DNA of 64,000 nucleotides from Siderastrea radians (Eukaryota > Cnidaria > Anthozoa > Scleractinia > Rhizangiidae), in the NCBI GenBank assembly GCA_964017195.1, contig OZ024888.1, positions 14,623,701-14,687,700 on the forward strand, given 5' to 3'. Numbering within the stretch: the first letter of the stretch is position 1; each line of letters starts with the position of its first letter. Positions 32,516 to 44,115 of the stretch are shown one piece after another. A model generated the notes under the pieces. The model was not told the DNA's origin and did not search any database. It saw nothing but the letters and a program-made list of their open reading frames with translations. A program made the position numbers and the translations under genes.

Positions 32516-32976
32516 AAATTAATAACAAAAGCAAAGAAGGCAAAAGTAGGAAAACAGAATATCCATTACTTTGCTCGATCAAGATCTTTTGAACAAAAAG
32601 ACAAGTTATTGCACATTAGTGCAAGTTATTACCCATTAGCTAATGATATAGCTTAGGGCAGTTAGAAATTTATTTGATAACAAGTAAGAGCTACACGGCA
32701 TTAATTTGTTTGTAAAGAGCTTAGTCAGGCCTTTACTTGATAAATTCTGAGTTCCGAACTTGAACATGACGTTTATAGTAGTCAATGCCATTTTTCGTTC
32801 TTACGTCCTGTTAGAACAAGCGAACAGGAAGTACGAATTCAGAGAGTCTGGAAGGGGAGACGTGGGATTGGACAGCCAGTTACATAATTCAGACGAAAAG
32901 GTTTGATTCCTTTTGCGCTTTTATAATTATCCGAACGATGCAATTTCTCTTATATCCTTTTCAAAGCTATACGTAC
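32516..32976. other. Intron upstream of exon d, paralogous to 12720-12836
   Basis: CCTTTACTTGATAAATTCTGAGTT, CATGACG-TTA-AGTCAAT and TTAGAACAAGCGAACAG match the sequence left of the satellite-bearing MITE in the other cassette. No exon was seen. Confidence 0.6.
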
Positions 32977-33048
32977 AGTAATTCCAATCTTGTTAGACTG
33001 GAAAATGCATTAACAGGAAGTCGCTGAATGTTGTTTGAACTGAGATCC
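32977..33048 (-). CDS. LRR exon d
   Basis: Acceptor GCTTTGCAG, 72 open bases, donor GTACGT. The LRR core is LSSNNIQRLPVNAFSSLTRL. It is paralogous to exon d' at 13878. The LINE 3' tail begins only about 165 bp upstream of its acceptor in the sense of transcription. Confidence 0.9.
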
Positions 33049-33212
33049 CTGCAAAGCAATGGCACATTTTTATTCCTCTTAATATCATTTTCGCCATGCC
33101 ATAGGGAAAACCAAAATCTATCCTAACATTGTGGGCTGTATTAGAATTTTGTTGCACACCACGATCCAACAGACAGCGCATAAATATATGGCTAACGATA
33201 TTGTCGTGAATT

Positions 33213-33213
33213 C

Positions 33214-33266
<53 letters not shown>

Positions 33267-33346
33267 AAAGTAGTAGTAGCAGTAGCAGTAGCAGTAGCAG
33301 TAGCAGTAGCAGTAGCAGTAGCAGTAGCAGTAGCAGTAGTAGTAGC

Positions 33347-33378
<32 letters not shown>

Positions 33379-33459
33379 CAGTAGCAGTAGCAGTAGCAGT
33401 AGCAGTAGCAGTAGTAGTAGTAGTAGTAGTAGCAGTAGTAGTAGTAGTAGTAGTAGTAA
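33213..33459. repeat. (AGT/AGC)n trinucleotide array, LINE 3' tail
   Basis: About 245 bp of AGT with blocks of alternating AGC-AGT on plus (TAC/TGC on minus). It starts directly after the LINE's 3' end and gives long artefactual serine, threonine or alanine frames. Confidence 0.95.
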
Positions 33460-33566
33460 ATTGCTTTATTTGCATGACCGCAAGATTTTACAGTATTGCA
33501 AAAGCATATTTATAGTAATTAATAACAAAACAAGACTAATATTACTGTAATATTATGCTAATGAAC

Positions 33567-36500
33567 CTAAGTTACATCACTTTCACTTGATAATAACAAT
33601 GTATCACGTATATTCATACACAAGGAAATAAACTTCATTACTAGCTTATTCACATGATAGTCGTTAGAGTTCATGAGAAGTTTTATGCTTTCTGAGGTTG
33701 ATTTCCTTTCAATATCAGGTATTATTTCATTGATTCGATTTAAGAATGTCTGCCTCTGCAGAGAGTATTTGCTACATTACAACAAGAAATGAGTTTCATT
33801 TTCTACTTGATTTGATTTACACAATGGGCATAATCTAGTTTCTCTGGGCATATGATCGGTTTGATATCGACCTAGTTCAATCATAAGTTTGTGATTACTT
33901 ACTCTAAACTTCACTAAATTTCGTCTTTCATTAAAGTTTCTTAGCTGGTTTAAATAATCAGATGTAACGTAGTCATCCTTAAAAACTTTATAAAATTCTA
34001 ATTTCTTTGAATGTTCAAGGCTGTGTCGCCAGGAGGATATATATTTCTCTTTCATATTAGTTGTATATCGCCTAATTTTATCATTATCTAAAGATTCAGG
34101 ATCTAAATTGGATAGATGATATTGTTCTATCAAGTTCATAAAATTGGAATAAAATCCGGAGTTATTAATGAAATGTAGATTCTTCGACATGAGGAAAGAT
34201 TGTTTGACTATAGAGTCATTATCTTTGTTGTTTAGATAAACAAAATATTTCATAATTTTCTGATTAATTGGGATTATTAGCGGTAATCGTCCAAGTTCGG
34301 CTCTGCAAGCTACGTTAGAGGCCTTATTGTTTACTTCTAAGTAGTGTTTACAAAATTTGAGATGAATTTTTTCTATTGGGGAACTATCCCATGCTTTAAA
34401 ATTCTGCTTAGTGTACATCCCCCATATCTCACTGTTGTAGCTTAAGATCGGAAATATCATTGTGTCAAAAATCTGAGATGCGGTATTGGGATTAAGTCTA
34501 TTGAGAAGTGTTTGTTTTCGTATAGTAGCAAAGGCGTACAGGGCTTTTTCTTTCAAGTGTTCGACTGCAAGAGTAAAGTTTCCCGTTGGAGTTAAACGTG
34601 TACCTAAATAGGTGTATTCTTGAACAATTTCAATTGGCTCGGTGCCTATGTTGAAGTTGATGTCAACGGATTTCCTTGGGCGTTTTTGGAAAATCATTAT
34701 TTTTGTTTTCTTGGGATTGACTTTTAGCATCCATGTTTTGCAATATGAAGAGAGAGTGTTTAAACAGTTTTGTAATCCTGTTTTGGATCTCGATAGGATA
34801 ATCAAATCATCTGCATACAATAGTGAATTTATTTTTGTTCCATTTGGAAGAACAAATGGATCAGACAGCGTGTTTTCGAATAAATACGGCAAATAGTTTA
34901 TATAGAGGTTAAATAAAAGAGGACTTAAAATACATCCTTGACGTACACCTCTTGAGTATGAGAAAGATCGAGTTTTGTTTTCTCCGATTCTAATGGAACA
35001 TGTTGAATTGCAATAAAGGCTTTTGATCAGATTGTAGAAATGTCCTCCTATGTTGATTTTGAGCAGCTTGTAAAACAATCCCTCGTGCCAAACAGAGTCG
35101 AAAGCTTTACGAAAATCTACGAAACAAGCATAGACTTTTTCTTTATGGTAGTGGACATATTTATCTATTAGGGTCCTTAGAGTGAAAACATGGTCTGCAG
35201 TACGATTTTCAGGTACAAAGCCAATTTGGGAGTTGTGTAATATCTTGTTTTCTCTAAAATACAAGTATAGTCTTTGATTTAAAATGGAAGAAAACAGTTT
35301 TCCAAGGCAACTCGATACACATATGCCTCTATAGTTTGTTGGATCACTCTTGTCACCCGATTTGTAGATTGGGGTTATAAGGCCTTGACACCAAATATCT
35401 GGCATTTTTCCAGATTGTAAAATGAGATTAAAAAGTTTGATGTAAATAGGCATAAGCGATTCAAGGCTCGCTTTGATCATTTCATTTCTTATTTTGTCAA
35501 CAAATGGCGATTTCTTATTCTTCAATTTCTTCACCGCTTGACGTATTTCTTGCTCAGTTACCTCTTGATCTAAATGGTTAAGCTGTTCTTTTTCTTTTTC
35601 TAATGATAGTAGTTCATCATAGACTCCTTGACGATTTATGGAAGTTCTCAGGTCATTGGAATGTAAGGATTGAAAATGGTTGAGCCATGTTTCTTCCGAG
35701 ATTGGGGCAGGAACATTTTCGTCGATAGTATCGTTCATCGATTTTAGACAACTCCAAAACGACACTTTGTCGGGATTAAATGCTAGCTCGTCGAGTTGCA
35801 GAGTTTTTTCTTTCTGAAATTCTTTCCTTTTCGAGTCAAGGAGCTTTTTATAATCATTCAGAATTTTGTGAAATTTCTCCCGTAACTCAGAGTAAAGGGG
35901 ATCGCGATGTTTTTGATTTGACAGTTTTCGTAATTCGTGTCTTTTCAGTTGACATTCACGGTCGAACCATTTTTTGCTAGATGTTATCCTAATACGTTTA
36001 CGAGATCTTTTGGTTTTAATCTTGAGGCAGATTTTTGATGTCGCAGTTAGAATGTTGACAGCATCGTCCAACGAGACATTTACATCTTCAGTGTTTTGTT
36101 CCATAAATTCTCTGATTAGAATCTGGATTGGTTCCGTACGTAATGCGTTTCTGAATTTTAAGTAAGAGTCATTTACCCAGCAAAACTGGCGTGGCAGACT
36201 TATTAATCTATTGGTGGAGGTTGAAGTTTGGGGTTTCGCTTGCTGGTAAGCTGGTGTTGAGATTCAACCATGCTACGATGGCACTGTGGTCCGACAAGTC
36301 GGACGGCTGTTTAACAACAAAATTGGCAACGTTTAGAAATGTGCACTGATCGCATATTATGTAATCAATAACGCTTGTCCCGTTTTTTCCATGAAAAGTG
36401 GGTCTGCCTAGGGTATCTCCATTAACTCTGCCATTAACTATTCTTAGATCAAGGTTTTTGCAAATTTCTAATAGTTTTTTCCCATGACTATTCAATAAAT

Positions 36501-37061
36501 TATCAAAACTTGGGCTGGCTGAAAAGCTGATTCCGACTGATCATTAGTAATTATGCTGTTTCCCTCTTGTGAGACAGTATCGGAGTATTTTCCGGTTCTT
36601 GAATTAAAGTCCCCCATAAGAATTACTGATCCTATTGTAGAAAAGTGCACTATGTCTCGCTCTAGCTGATCAAAAATTTCGAGATCAAAATATTTTGAGT
36701 TACACGGAGGTATATACACCCCGCAAACGTAAATGTCCTTCACCGAATTTAAGAAACTTTTCTCGATTTTGAACCATAAAAAATTTTGAGTTGTTTTCGT
36801 GATTGAAATATTTTTATGGAGTTTGTTTTTGTAAAATAAAGCTATTCCTCCAGAGTTCCGACCACCTTTTCTCGACTGGTTAGGAGTGGAACATTGAACA
36901 AAAGATTTATATCCGACTATTTCCAAATCAGAGCAATTGCCAATTTCGGTTAGTACTATAAAATCAGAATTATCAATAACGCTCAAAAAATCAATACTTT
37001 GTAACTTGTTTCCAAGGTATTTGGAAGATAGTCCGTTGATATTCCAGGCACAAAAGGACAA
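33567..37061 (-). pseudogene. LINE ORF2: APE-type endonuclease and reverse transcriptase
   Basis: The endonuclease occupies the N-terminus: WNINGLSSK, VLTEIG, GDFNSRTG, then, after a frameshift near 36495-36540, SVIDYIICD and SDHSAIVAW. A second frameshift near 36205-36230 returns to the first frame, so the pair compensates. In the uninterrupted 775-codon part (from 36104) the RT shows FVDFRKAFD (328-336), RGVRQGCILSPLLFN (385-399) and YADD (430-433), and near the end a C-x2-C-x8-H knuckle (CPLCKSNQVENETHFLL). TAA at 33777-33779 replaces the CAA found in the copy at 40288-40290. Beyond it the frame runs on to 33567. Target-primed reverse transcription is the known role. This copy is inactive as read. 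Confidence 0.88.
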
Positions 37062-37194
37062 GTTGCTTGAAATATCGGGGTGATCTTTGGTGCCAATGAT
37101 AGATTGCTAAATTCCTTAGTATACTCATTATACTGGTATAAAATTTATCCTACTTAATTAAGTGTCTAACGTTCAAATCAGGTTGCTTGGTTAA

Positions 37195-39550
37195 TTATAG
37201 AAATGATTTTACAAATCGTAGAAAGGATATGATTTCCTGAGGTATTGGTGTCTCTTCACGGGTAGTTTCCATTTTTTCAGCCGGCGCAAGCGTTTGATGC
37301 GGTGCGTTGGGGTACGCATATGGTGTACTTTGGTGTGGGGCGGGGGTTATCTGTTGCTGTAGCGGTTTCGCAGCATGTGGGAGCATTTGATGCGGTGCAG
37401 TTAGGTGTGGTGCTGGAGGTATCCGTTGCTGTAGTTGTAGTGTGGCAAGTGGTATGGGCGGAGGTTGCGTTTGAGGGTGGTAAGGCCAGGGCAGTGTGTT
37501 CTTGACAGCATTGCTGTATGAGGCATGCCGCAACACTGTATTGGGACCTTGAGGTGATGCCGGTTGATTTAGTTGTGTTCTTTGGATTGGCGGGGCATTT
37601 GAAGATGTTGCCGTTCTTGGTCGGATACGGCCGTGAATGGCGTCTTTCAGATTTTTGGCGAAAAGCCCTATGTGTCGTTTAAGAATGTGCTTGTTATCGT
37701 GGAGAATATTGAGTTGATTCGCGAACAGGTTGTCGTGTTTAATTAACTGTACGTTGGGTAGTCTTGAGCAGCTATTAATTAATTGAACATTTATTGAGGT
37801 GATTATCGGTGTTGGGATGTCGTTGCGGGGAAGAAGTGTTGAGAAAAATATCTTGCTTGATGGGAATTTTGTGGAAGCCTCAGTAATCAATATTAAAATG
37901 TTAGAGATAAGTTCTTCAGGGGAATTGCTTCTCTCAAGGTCGTTTGTTCCCGTGTGCAGTATGATCAGTTGAGGAGGAGTGCGAACATCATTTTGTAAGT
38001 AGGATCTTGCGTGTTCAATCAGTGGTGCTCTGATGTACTTGACTTCGTGTTTCGATGAAAACATTTGTCTTGTGTCTAAAAACTTTCCGTTGGAATCACA
38101 CAGGAAGATCACTTCATTAGAACGAGTGTTGTTGTTGCTAGCAGAGGACGTAGTAGGGTGTTGGGGATTAGCTGACTTTAGCTTGTCTTGTTTGCCATTT
38201 TCAAGAGGTTTTGTGGGGGGGTTCTTGGAGGGGAGAGAAAGAGTTAGATGTTGGTAGATTCACAACGAGCAATTCGTCTTCTTTCCATTGGGTGCATGCC
38301 GGTGTAGAAGTTGGATTTTCATTTTCTTTATTCGTTGCGCAAATTATGCTGTCGTCCTCTACGCGGGGGGTAGTCTGGCTCGACGTATCAGTCGTAATGG
38401 CTTTTTCCGGTGGGTGCACATTCAATTTCTCCCATAGGGCTTTAACCTGATCTTTAAGAAACGCGACTTCTGCTTCCAGTAGGCTTTGATTTCTTTTCAT
38501 GGCTACATTATCTTCCGATATTTTTGCGTGTTTCTTCTGTAATGCCTGGTTTTCGTCCTGTAATTTTGTGATAAGAGCGGCGTGTTTTTGTAATTCTTCA
38601 TTTAGTAGCTTGTTATTGTTTGCCAAGTCGTCAGCAAGACCTCCTAGGGTTGTTTTTTGTACTTTGAGAAGATGGTCTTGCTGGACAGTTTTGTCCTTTA
38701 GTTGTTCGATGTTACCCGTGTGTGTAATCTTAAACTGTGTAAATTTGGCTTCTAAGTTTCCGACTGTGTTTCGCAAAGTAGCCAATGAATTTAATCTACT
38801 TGGTGTGAGGGAGAGAGGTTCAATATGTTCTGACATCCGGAGAGTTTCTGTAGTTCCTTTGTCCACGCTGGATGTTTCTGTAACGTCTGAGATTTCATTG
38901 TCGTGCACAACATCTTCTTTAGTAGTAATGTCGTTGAGTTCCTCTGCTTCACAGCCTTCACACTTTGTAAAGAAATTTGATAAGCCCCTAAGAAACAAAG
39001 AAATGTTCTTTGAACTAGGGTTACCTGAAGACTCAAGACTGTTTACGATTGATAGTAGCGCCGGAAATTCGTCTCGGCTCCACTCGGCGAATTTCTTCCC
39101 TTGAATCATTATTCGACCAGTAGAAATAAAAATAGATATAGTGATCAGTTGATCTTCATCGTTATCTTCTACGGCATAAATGTGGAGGATAATTTTGTCG
39201 CTCTTGGTTGCGCAACTGTACGATTCTTGTTCTTGCCACGTAATGCGATATCCCATGGTGTTTAAGTGTTCGAAGTAGCGTACTATAAAGGTTTTGATCC
39301 ATAACAGCAGACGATCCTCCGATGTTATAAAGGATGCCACTTTCGCCGTGGGTTTGTAGGTAGTTAAGTCGATTTTTTCGAAGGAAACTGTTTTCGATTT
39401 AGTCGAGGAGTGAAATTTGTCGACCAGATAGCGATGGAGATCTTCACATGGTTTCATGTCGACCATTGACGATGGCTTGAATCCGGTTTTTTTCTTTTGA
39501 CCAGGATCATCTCCGGGCTCAAATGACGGGTCATCGGGGTCTTCATCCAT
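37195..39550 (-). pseudogene. LINE ORF1: coiled-coil protein with C-terminal SGNH/GDSL esterase, one frameshift
   Basis: The first part (ATG 39550 to 38201, 449 codons) begins with an acidic stretch, has an unassigned globular region (residues about 40-190) and a long heptad-rich coiled coil (about 270-385). A C7 tract on minus (38215-38221) shifts the frame; with one C fewer the reading would pass through GKQDKLKSANP into the second part. That part carries DSNGK with the nucleophile serine, HTGTND (block III) and DNKH (D-x-x-H, block V), so all catalytic esterase blocks are present, followed by a proline/glutamine-rich tail. ORF1 proteins bind the element's RNA. Esterase domains are known in some LINE clades but their substrate is unclear. 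The homopolymer makes a sequencing error a real alternative to mutation. Confidence 0.82.
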
Positions 39551-39581
39551 TTAAATTTTCGTCGTTATAAACTTTTTACCA

Positions 39582-39587
39582 GTAGTG

Positions 39588-39669
<82 letters not shown>

Positions 39670-39715
39670 CAGTAGTAGTAGTAGTAGTAGCAGTAGTAGT
39701 AGTAGTAGTAGTAGC

Positions 39716-39768
<53 letters not shown>

Positions 39769-39769
39769 C

Positions 39770-39809
<40 letters not shown>

Positions 39810-39937
39810 ATAGTAATAGTAGTAGTAATAGTAGTAGTAGTAGTAGTAGTAGTAGCAGTAATAGTACTAGTAGTAGTAGCAGTAGTAGTAGTAGTAGTAG
39901 TAGTAATAGTAGTAGTAGTTAGTAGTAGTAATAGTAC

Positions 39938-39969
<32 letters not shown>
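39582..39969. repeat. (AGT)n array between the two LINE copies
   Basis: Almost 390 bp of AGT with occasional AGC, AAT and ACT. It is the 3' tail of the second LINE abutting the 5' end of the first. Confidence 0.95.
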
Positions 39970-40077
39970 AATTGCTTTATTTGCATGACCGCAAGATTTT
40001 ACAGTATTGCAAAAGCATATTTATAGTAATTAATAACAAAACAAGACTAATATTACTGTAATATTATGCTAATGAAC

Positions 40078-40701
40078 CTAAGTTACATCACTTTCACTTG
40101 ATAATAACAATGTATCACGTATATTCATACACAAGGAAATAAACTTCATTACTAGCTTATTCACATGATAGTCGTTAGAGTTCATGAGAAGTTTTATGCT
40201 TTCTGAGGTTGATTTCCTTTCAATATCAGGTATTATTTCATTGATTCGATTGAAGAATGTCTGCCTCTGCAGAGAGTATTTGCTACATTGCAACAAGAAA
40301 TGAGTTTCATTTTCTACTTGATTTGATTTACACAATGGGCATAATCTAGTTTCTCTGGGCATATGATCGGTTTGATATCGACCTAGTTCAATCATAAGTT
40401 TGTGATTACTTACTCTAAACTTCACTAAATTTCGTCTTTCATTAAAGTTTCTTAGCTGGTTTAAATAATCAGATGTAACGTAGTCATCCTTAAAAACTTT
40501 ATAAAATTCTAATTTCTTTGAATGTTCAAGGCTGTGTCGCCAGGAGGATATATATTTCTCTTTCATATTAGTTGTATATCGCCTAATTCTATCATTATCT
40601 AAAGATTCAGGATCTAAATTGGATACATGATATTGTTCTATCAAGTTCATAAAATTGGAATAAAATCCGGAGTTATTAATGAAATGTAGATTCTTCGACA
40701 T
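40078..40701 (-). pseudogene. ORF2 C-terminal piece of the second LINE copy
   Basis: A 207-codon frame covers the C-terminus of ORF2 and keeps CPLCKSNQVENETHFLLQC, where the first copy has a stop instead of Q. The end at 40078 gives the natural stop of the family protein (IRDTLLLSSESDVT). The RT core is missing, replaced by a trinucleotide array. Confidence 0.85.
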
Positions 40702-40713
40702 GAGGAAAGATTG

Positions 40714-40839
40714 TTAGTAGTAGTAGTAGTAGTAAGTAATAGTACTAGTAGTAGTAGAAGTAGTAGCAGTAGTAGTAGTAGTAGTAGTAGTAGTAGCAGT
40801 AGTAGTAGTAGTAGTAGTAGCAGTAGCAGTAGCAGTAGC

Positions 40840-40925
<86 letters not shown>

Positions 40926-40967
40926 TAGTAGTAATAGTAATAGTAGTAGTAATAGTAGTAGTAGGAG
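40714..40967. repeat. (AGT)n array replacing the RT region
   Basis: About 250 bp of AGT with AGC and AAT variants stand where the first copy has 2.37 kb (34201-36571). The junctions are GATTGTT/AGTAGT and AGTAGG/GAGACAG. Confidence 0.95.
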
Positions 40968-41455
40968 ACAGTATCGGAGTATTTTCCGGTTCTTGAATTA
41001 AAGTCCCCCATAAGAATTACTGATCCTATTGTAGAAAAGTGCACTATGTCTCGCTCTAGCTGATCAAAAATTTCGAGATCAAAATATTTTGAGTTACACG
41101 GAGGTATATACACCCCGCAAACGTAAATGTCCTTCACCGAATTTAAGAAACTTTTCTCGATTTTGAACCATAAAAAATTTTGAGTTGTTTTCGTGATTGA
41201 AATATTTTTATGGAGTTTGTTTTTGTAAAATAAAGCTATTCCTCCAGAGTTCCGACCACCTTTTCTCGACTGGTTAGGAGTGGAACATTGAACAAAAGAT
41301 TTATATCCGACTATTTCCAAATCAGAGCAATTGCCAATTTCGGTTAGTACTATAAAATCAGAATTATCAATAACGCTCAAAAAATCAATACTTTGTAACT
41401 TGTTTCCAAGGTATTTGGAAGATAGTCCGTTGATATTCCAGGCACAAAAGGACAA
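40968..41455 (-). pseudogene. Endonuclease N-terminal piece of the second LINE copy
   Basis: It starts MSFCAWNINGLSSK at 41455 and reads in frame through GDFNSRTG until the trinucleotide array takes over. It matches residues 1-160 of the first copy's ORF2 without visible change. The catalytic DH end is lacking. Confidence 0.85.
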
Positions 41456-41588
41456 GTTGCTTGAAATATCGGGGTGATCTTTGGTGCCAATGATAGATTG
41501 CTAAATTCCTTAGTATACTCATTATACTGGTATAAAATTTATCCTACTTAATTAAGTGTCTAACGTTCAAATCAGGTTGCTTGGTTAA

Positions 41589-42079
41589 TTATAGAAATGA
41601 TTTTACAAATCGTAGAAAGGATATGATTTCCTGAGGTATTGGTGTCTCTTCACGGGTAGTTTCCATTTTTTCAGCCGGCGCAAGCGTTTGATGCGGTGCG
41701 TTGGGGTACGCATATGGTGTACTTTGGTGTGGGGCGGGGGTTATCTGTTGCTGTAGCGGTTTCGCAGCATGTGGGAGCATTTGATGCGGTGCAGTTAGGT
41801 GTGGTGCTGGAGGTATCCGTTGCTGTAGTTGTAGTGTGGCAAGTGGTATGGGCGGAGGTTGCGTTTGAGGGTGGTAAGGCCAGGGCAGTGTGTTCTTGAC
41901 AGCATTGCTGTATGAGGCATGCCGCAACACTGTATTGGGACCTTGGGGTGATGCCGGTTGATTTGGTTGTGTTCTTTGGATTGGCGGGGCATTTGAAGAT
42001 GTTGCCGTTCTTGGTCGGATACGGCCGTGAATGGCGTCTTTCAGATTTTTGGCGAAAAGCCCTATGTGTCGTTTAAGAA
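41589..42079 (-). pseudogene. Esterase-ORF1 C-terminal tail of the second LINE copy
   Basis: It carries GLFAKNLKDAIHGRIRP and the proline/glutamine-rich tail ending EIISFLRFVKSFL at 41589. The catalytic blocks of the esterase are missing because the copy is cut at 42079 by the next trinucleotide array. Confidence 0.8.
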
Positions 42080-42100
42080 TGTGTAGAATGTGTAGAATGT

Positions 42101-42160
<60 letters not shown>

Positions 42161-42195
42161 ATAGTAGTAGTAGTTAGTAGTAGTAATAGTACTAC

Positions 42196-42239
<44 letters not shown>

Positions 42240-42249
42240 ATAGTACTAC

Positions 42250-42293
<44 letters not shown>

Positions 42294-42325
42294 ATAGTAC
42301 TAGTAGTAGTAGTAGCAGCAGTAGC

Positions 42326-42362
<37 letters not shown>

Positions 42363-42371
42363 CTAGTAGTA
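42080..42371. repeat. (TAG)n array with (TAGAATGTG) start
   Basis: It begins with three TAGAATGTG-like units copied from the LINE border (GAATGTG) and passes into AGT repeats with ACT-AGT inversions. Confidence 0.9.
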
Positions 42372-43160
42372 ATCTTATCCCCGTTCTTTTTCATATTAAT
42401 ATCCCCATCCTTTTTCCCACCCCTATTCTTACACTTATTCCTACTCATAACTTTTCACTTCAAGCGCATAAACCAATAAAATGAATGTTATTGTTCATAT
42501 GTCAATAATTCGCTCCCTGGATTTGTTAAACCTTGCTTTACTTGTATAACCTTGCTGTACTCTTTTAATGGAATTTGGGTGTCAAATTTGCAGACTATTA
42601 TATTTGTTTCTCCAATATATACTTTTTTGGACAATCCAATTTAAGATCTTTCAGCTGATGACAAAAAGATAATGGTCGTACTTGGTTCAGTTTGAAACAC
42701 CACATCCCCAAAGCGGGTTGCTGTCACTGGTATTTTTACGAAGGTAAATGATAGAAGTATACATCTTGAAATCAATATAGAAAGCCGGACTTAGGCGAGC
42801 CTAAATGCGGAGCTTGACATTTTTTTTTTTTTTTGGCTGGTACTTATTAATTTTTGAAAATACTCTCATTCGAGTGTCAAATAACCTGAGATAACCTGAG
42901 ACCTCGCTTAGTGTCGAACCCAGATGCGCCGGCGTCACCATGCGATTTCGCGCCAAAAAGTGGGATAAAGTACAGGGTGATCTCAAGTATATGCCACCTC
43001 ATATTGGTGACCCTATGGTGCAGACTGACGGCGGACAGTCACATGACTATTACGTCACTAACTAAATTTCTTGGCTTGATAGGTTACCAAATTTGCTTAG
43101 CAATGGTGCTCCGCTGGCGTGCTACGCACGCAGGCTCCGCTATTAAAAGATATCGATGCA
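42372..43160. other. Intron between exons d and c; 42710-42780 is paralogous to 19850-19910
   Basis: No exon was recognised. GCTTGCTGTCACT-like and ATAGAAGTATACATCTTGAAATC match the sequence downstream of exon c'. A GCGTGC-TAC-GCACGC hairpin lies near 43117. Confidence 0.5.
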
Positions 43161-43167
43161 AACGTAC

Positions 43168-43239
43168 AGATGTTGTAAGATTCTAAGACCAAGAAATACA
43201 TCTGCGGGAAGTCTGCTAATGTTGTTTGAACTTAGATCC
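43168..43239 (-). CDS. LRR exon c
   Basis: Acceptor TTTTCGCAG, 72 open bases, donor GTACGT. The LRR core is LSSNNISRLPADVFLGLRIL. The acceptor has CGCAG instead of TGCAG, which is still a valid AG site. It is paralogous to exon c' at 20125. Confidence 0.88.
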
Positions 43240-43785
43240 CTGCGAAAAGAATGGCAAGATTCACATTAGGAAGCATACGGGCTCCCTTCCATTTGGTATT
43301 GAAGACTGGGATGAACAGTAGGCCTACAGCAAACCCTCCACCAGGCCCAGGAGGGAAAAAAAAAGAAGTCCCCATGGACGGGAACGTTGAAAACACGATT
43401 CAAAACTCCAACACCGGATAATCCAACCCAGCATCGGTGGAGCTTAAGTCTGCCATGTTGCCACCACATCCTGCAGTTTTTCTTTGTTTGGTTTGCGTTA
43501 TAGGAATTAATTAGTTTTGTTTTAGCTCTGATGAAAAAAAAAAGGAAAACTTGGGACTGGAATTGTATAAAATAAGCGTTTCCAGTTATTACTAATATTG
43601 CTTTCATCAAGGTATTTTTCTAAATCTACGGGCCTCAATCTTCTTGTGATTTGCTGGCCTCTTGAAACAGAAGCGATAAGAATACTGCTAACTGTATGGC
43701 GTACAGCGATAGGCTATCCTAATAGAAAGAAAACATAAAAAGGAACGTTACTAATGAGTTGTTATAAGAATCGAGTCAAACGCAC

Positions 43786-43857
43786 AGGTGTATTAAACTT
43801 GTAAGCCTGGAAAAAACATCTGCTTGGAGTCTGCAAATATTGTTGAAACTAAGAACC
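43786..43857 (-). CDS. LRR exon b
   Basis: Acceptor TTTTTTCAG, 72 open bases, donor GTGCGT. The LRR core is LSFNNICRLQADVFSRLTSL, with Q in place of the usual P. It is paralogous to exon b' at 22342. Confidence 0.88.
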
Positions 43858-44115
43858 CTGAAAAAAAGGAGAAAAAGATTTCCTTTATTTCTTCTCTTTG
43901 TAACTCCCGGCAGGCCAGGTAACCAAGAAAATTCTTTGATACATAACGCATTGACTAGAATTTAAGGAAAGATCTCTGATACGGAGAAATATACGGATAA
44001 TGTAAACTTGGACATTGTTACTTTACTCTACAGATTTTTTAAAATGGATTATTTTATAACATGTACTTGTTCAGATTTTTAATTCATAAAGATAATCAAT
44101 GCACGTCAAACATAC

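Larger units (their letters stand above)
33199..39580 (-). mobile_element. Nearly full-length LINE with SGNH-esterase ORF1 and endonuclease/RT ORF2
   Basis: From the 5' end (right) the parts are a short leader, ORF1 (39550 to 37195), a 133-bp gap, ORF2 (37061 to 33567) and a 3' region ending GCAAATAAAGCAATT plus a (TAC/TGC)n tail down to 33213. The endonuclease is of the APE type and the RT carries YADD. An esterase-like domain in ORF1 is known from CR1-group and related non-LTR elements. The exact clade is not assigned. Damage is slight: one frameshift in ORF1, two compensating ones and one nonsense codon in ORF2. It is therefore young, as the near-identity with its neighbour copy also shows. 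Confidence 0.85.
39581..42371 (-). mobile_element. Second, patchwork copy of the same LINE with (TAC)n-filled gaps
   Basis: Three blocks alternate with (AGT)n on plus: array 39582-39969; 3' end of ORF2 and UTR 39970-40713 (matches 33460-34200); array 40714-40967; endonuclease N-terminus, ORF1/ORF2 gap and esterase tail 40968-42079 (matches about 36572-37689); array from about 42080 to 42371. Only a few substitutions were noticed against the first copy. Orientation and order are those of the first copy, directly head-to-tail with it. RT (34201-36571) and most of ORF1 are absent. Confidence 0.85.

Noticed and set aside
32993..33475. Long Thr/Ala, Ser, Val and Tyr homopolymer frames over the AGT arrays (also 39585-40061, 40711-41001, 42062-42448)
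   Set aside because: They are translations of trinucleotide microsatellites at LINE ends and gaps, with no independent coding evidence.
38499..39104. Plus-strand ORF of 201 codons, serine/cysteine-rich
   Set aside because: It is the antisense shadow of LINE ORF1 on the minus strand.
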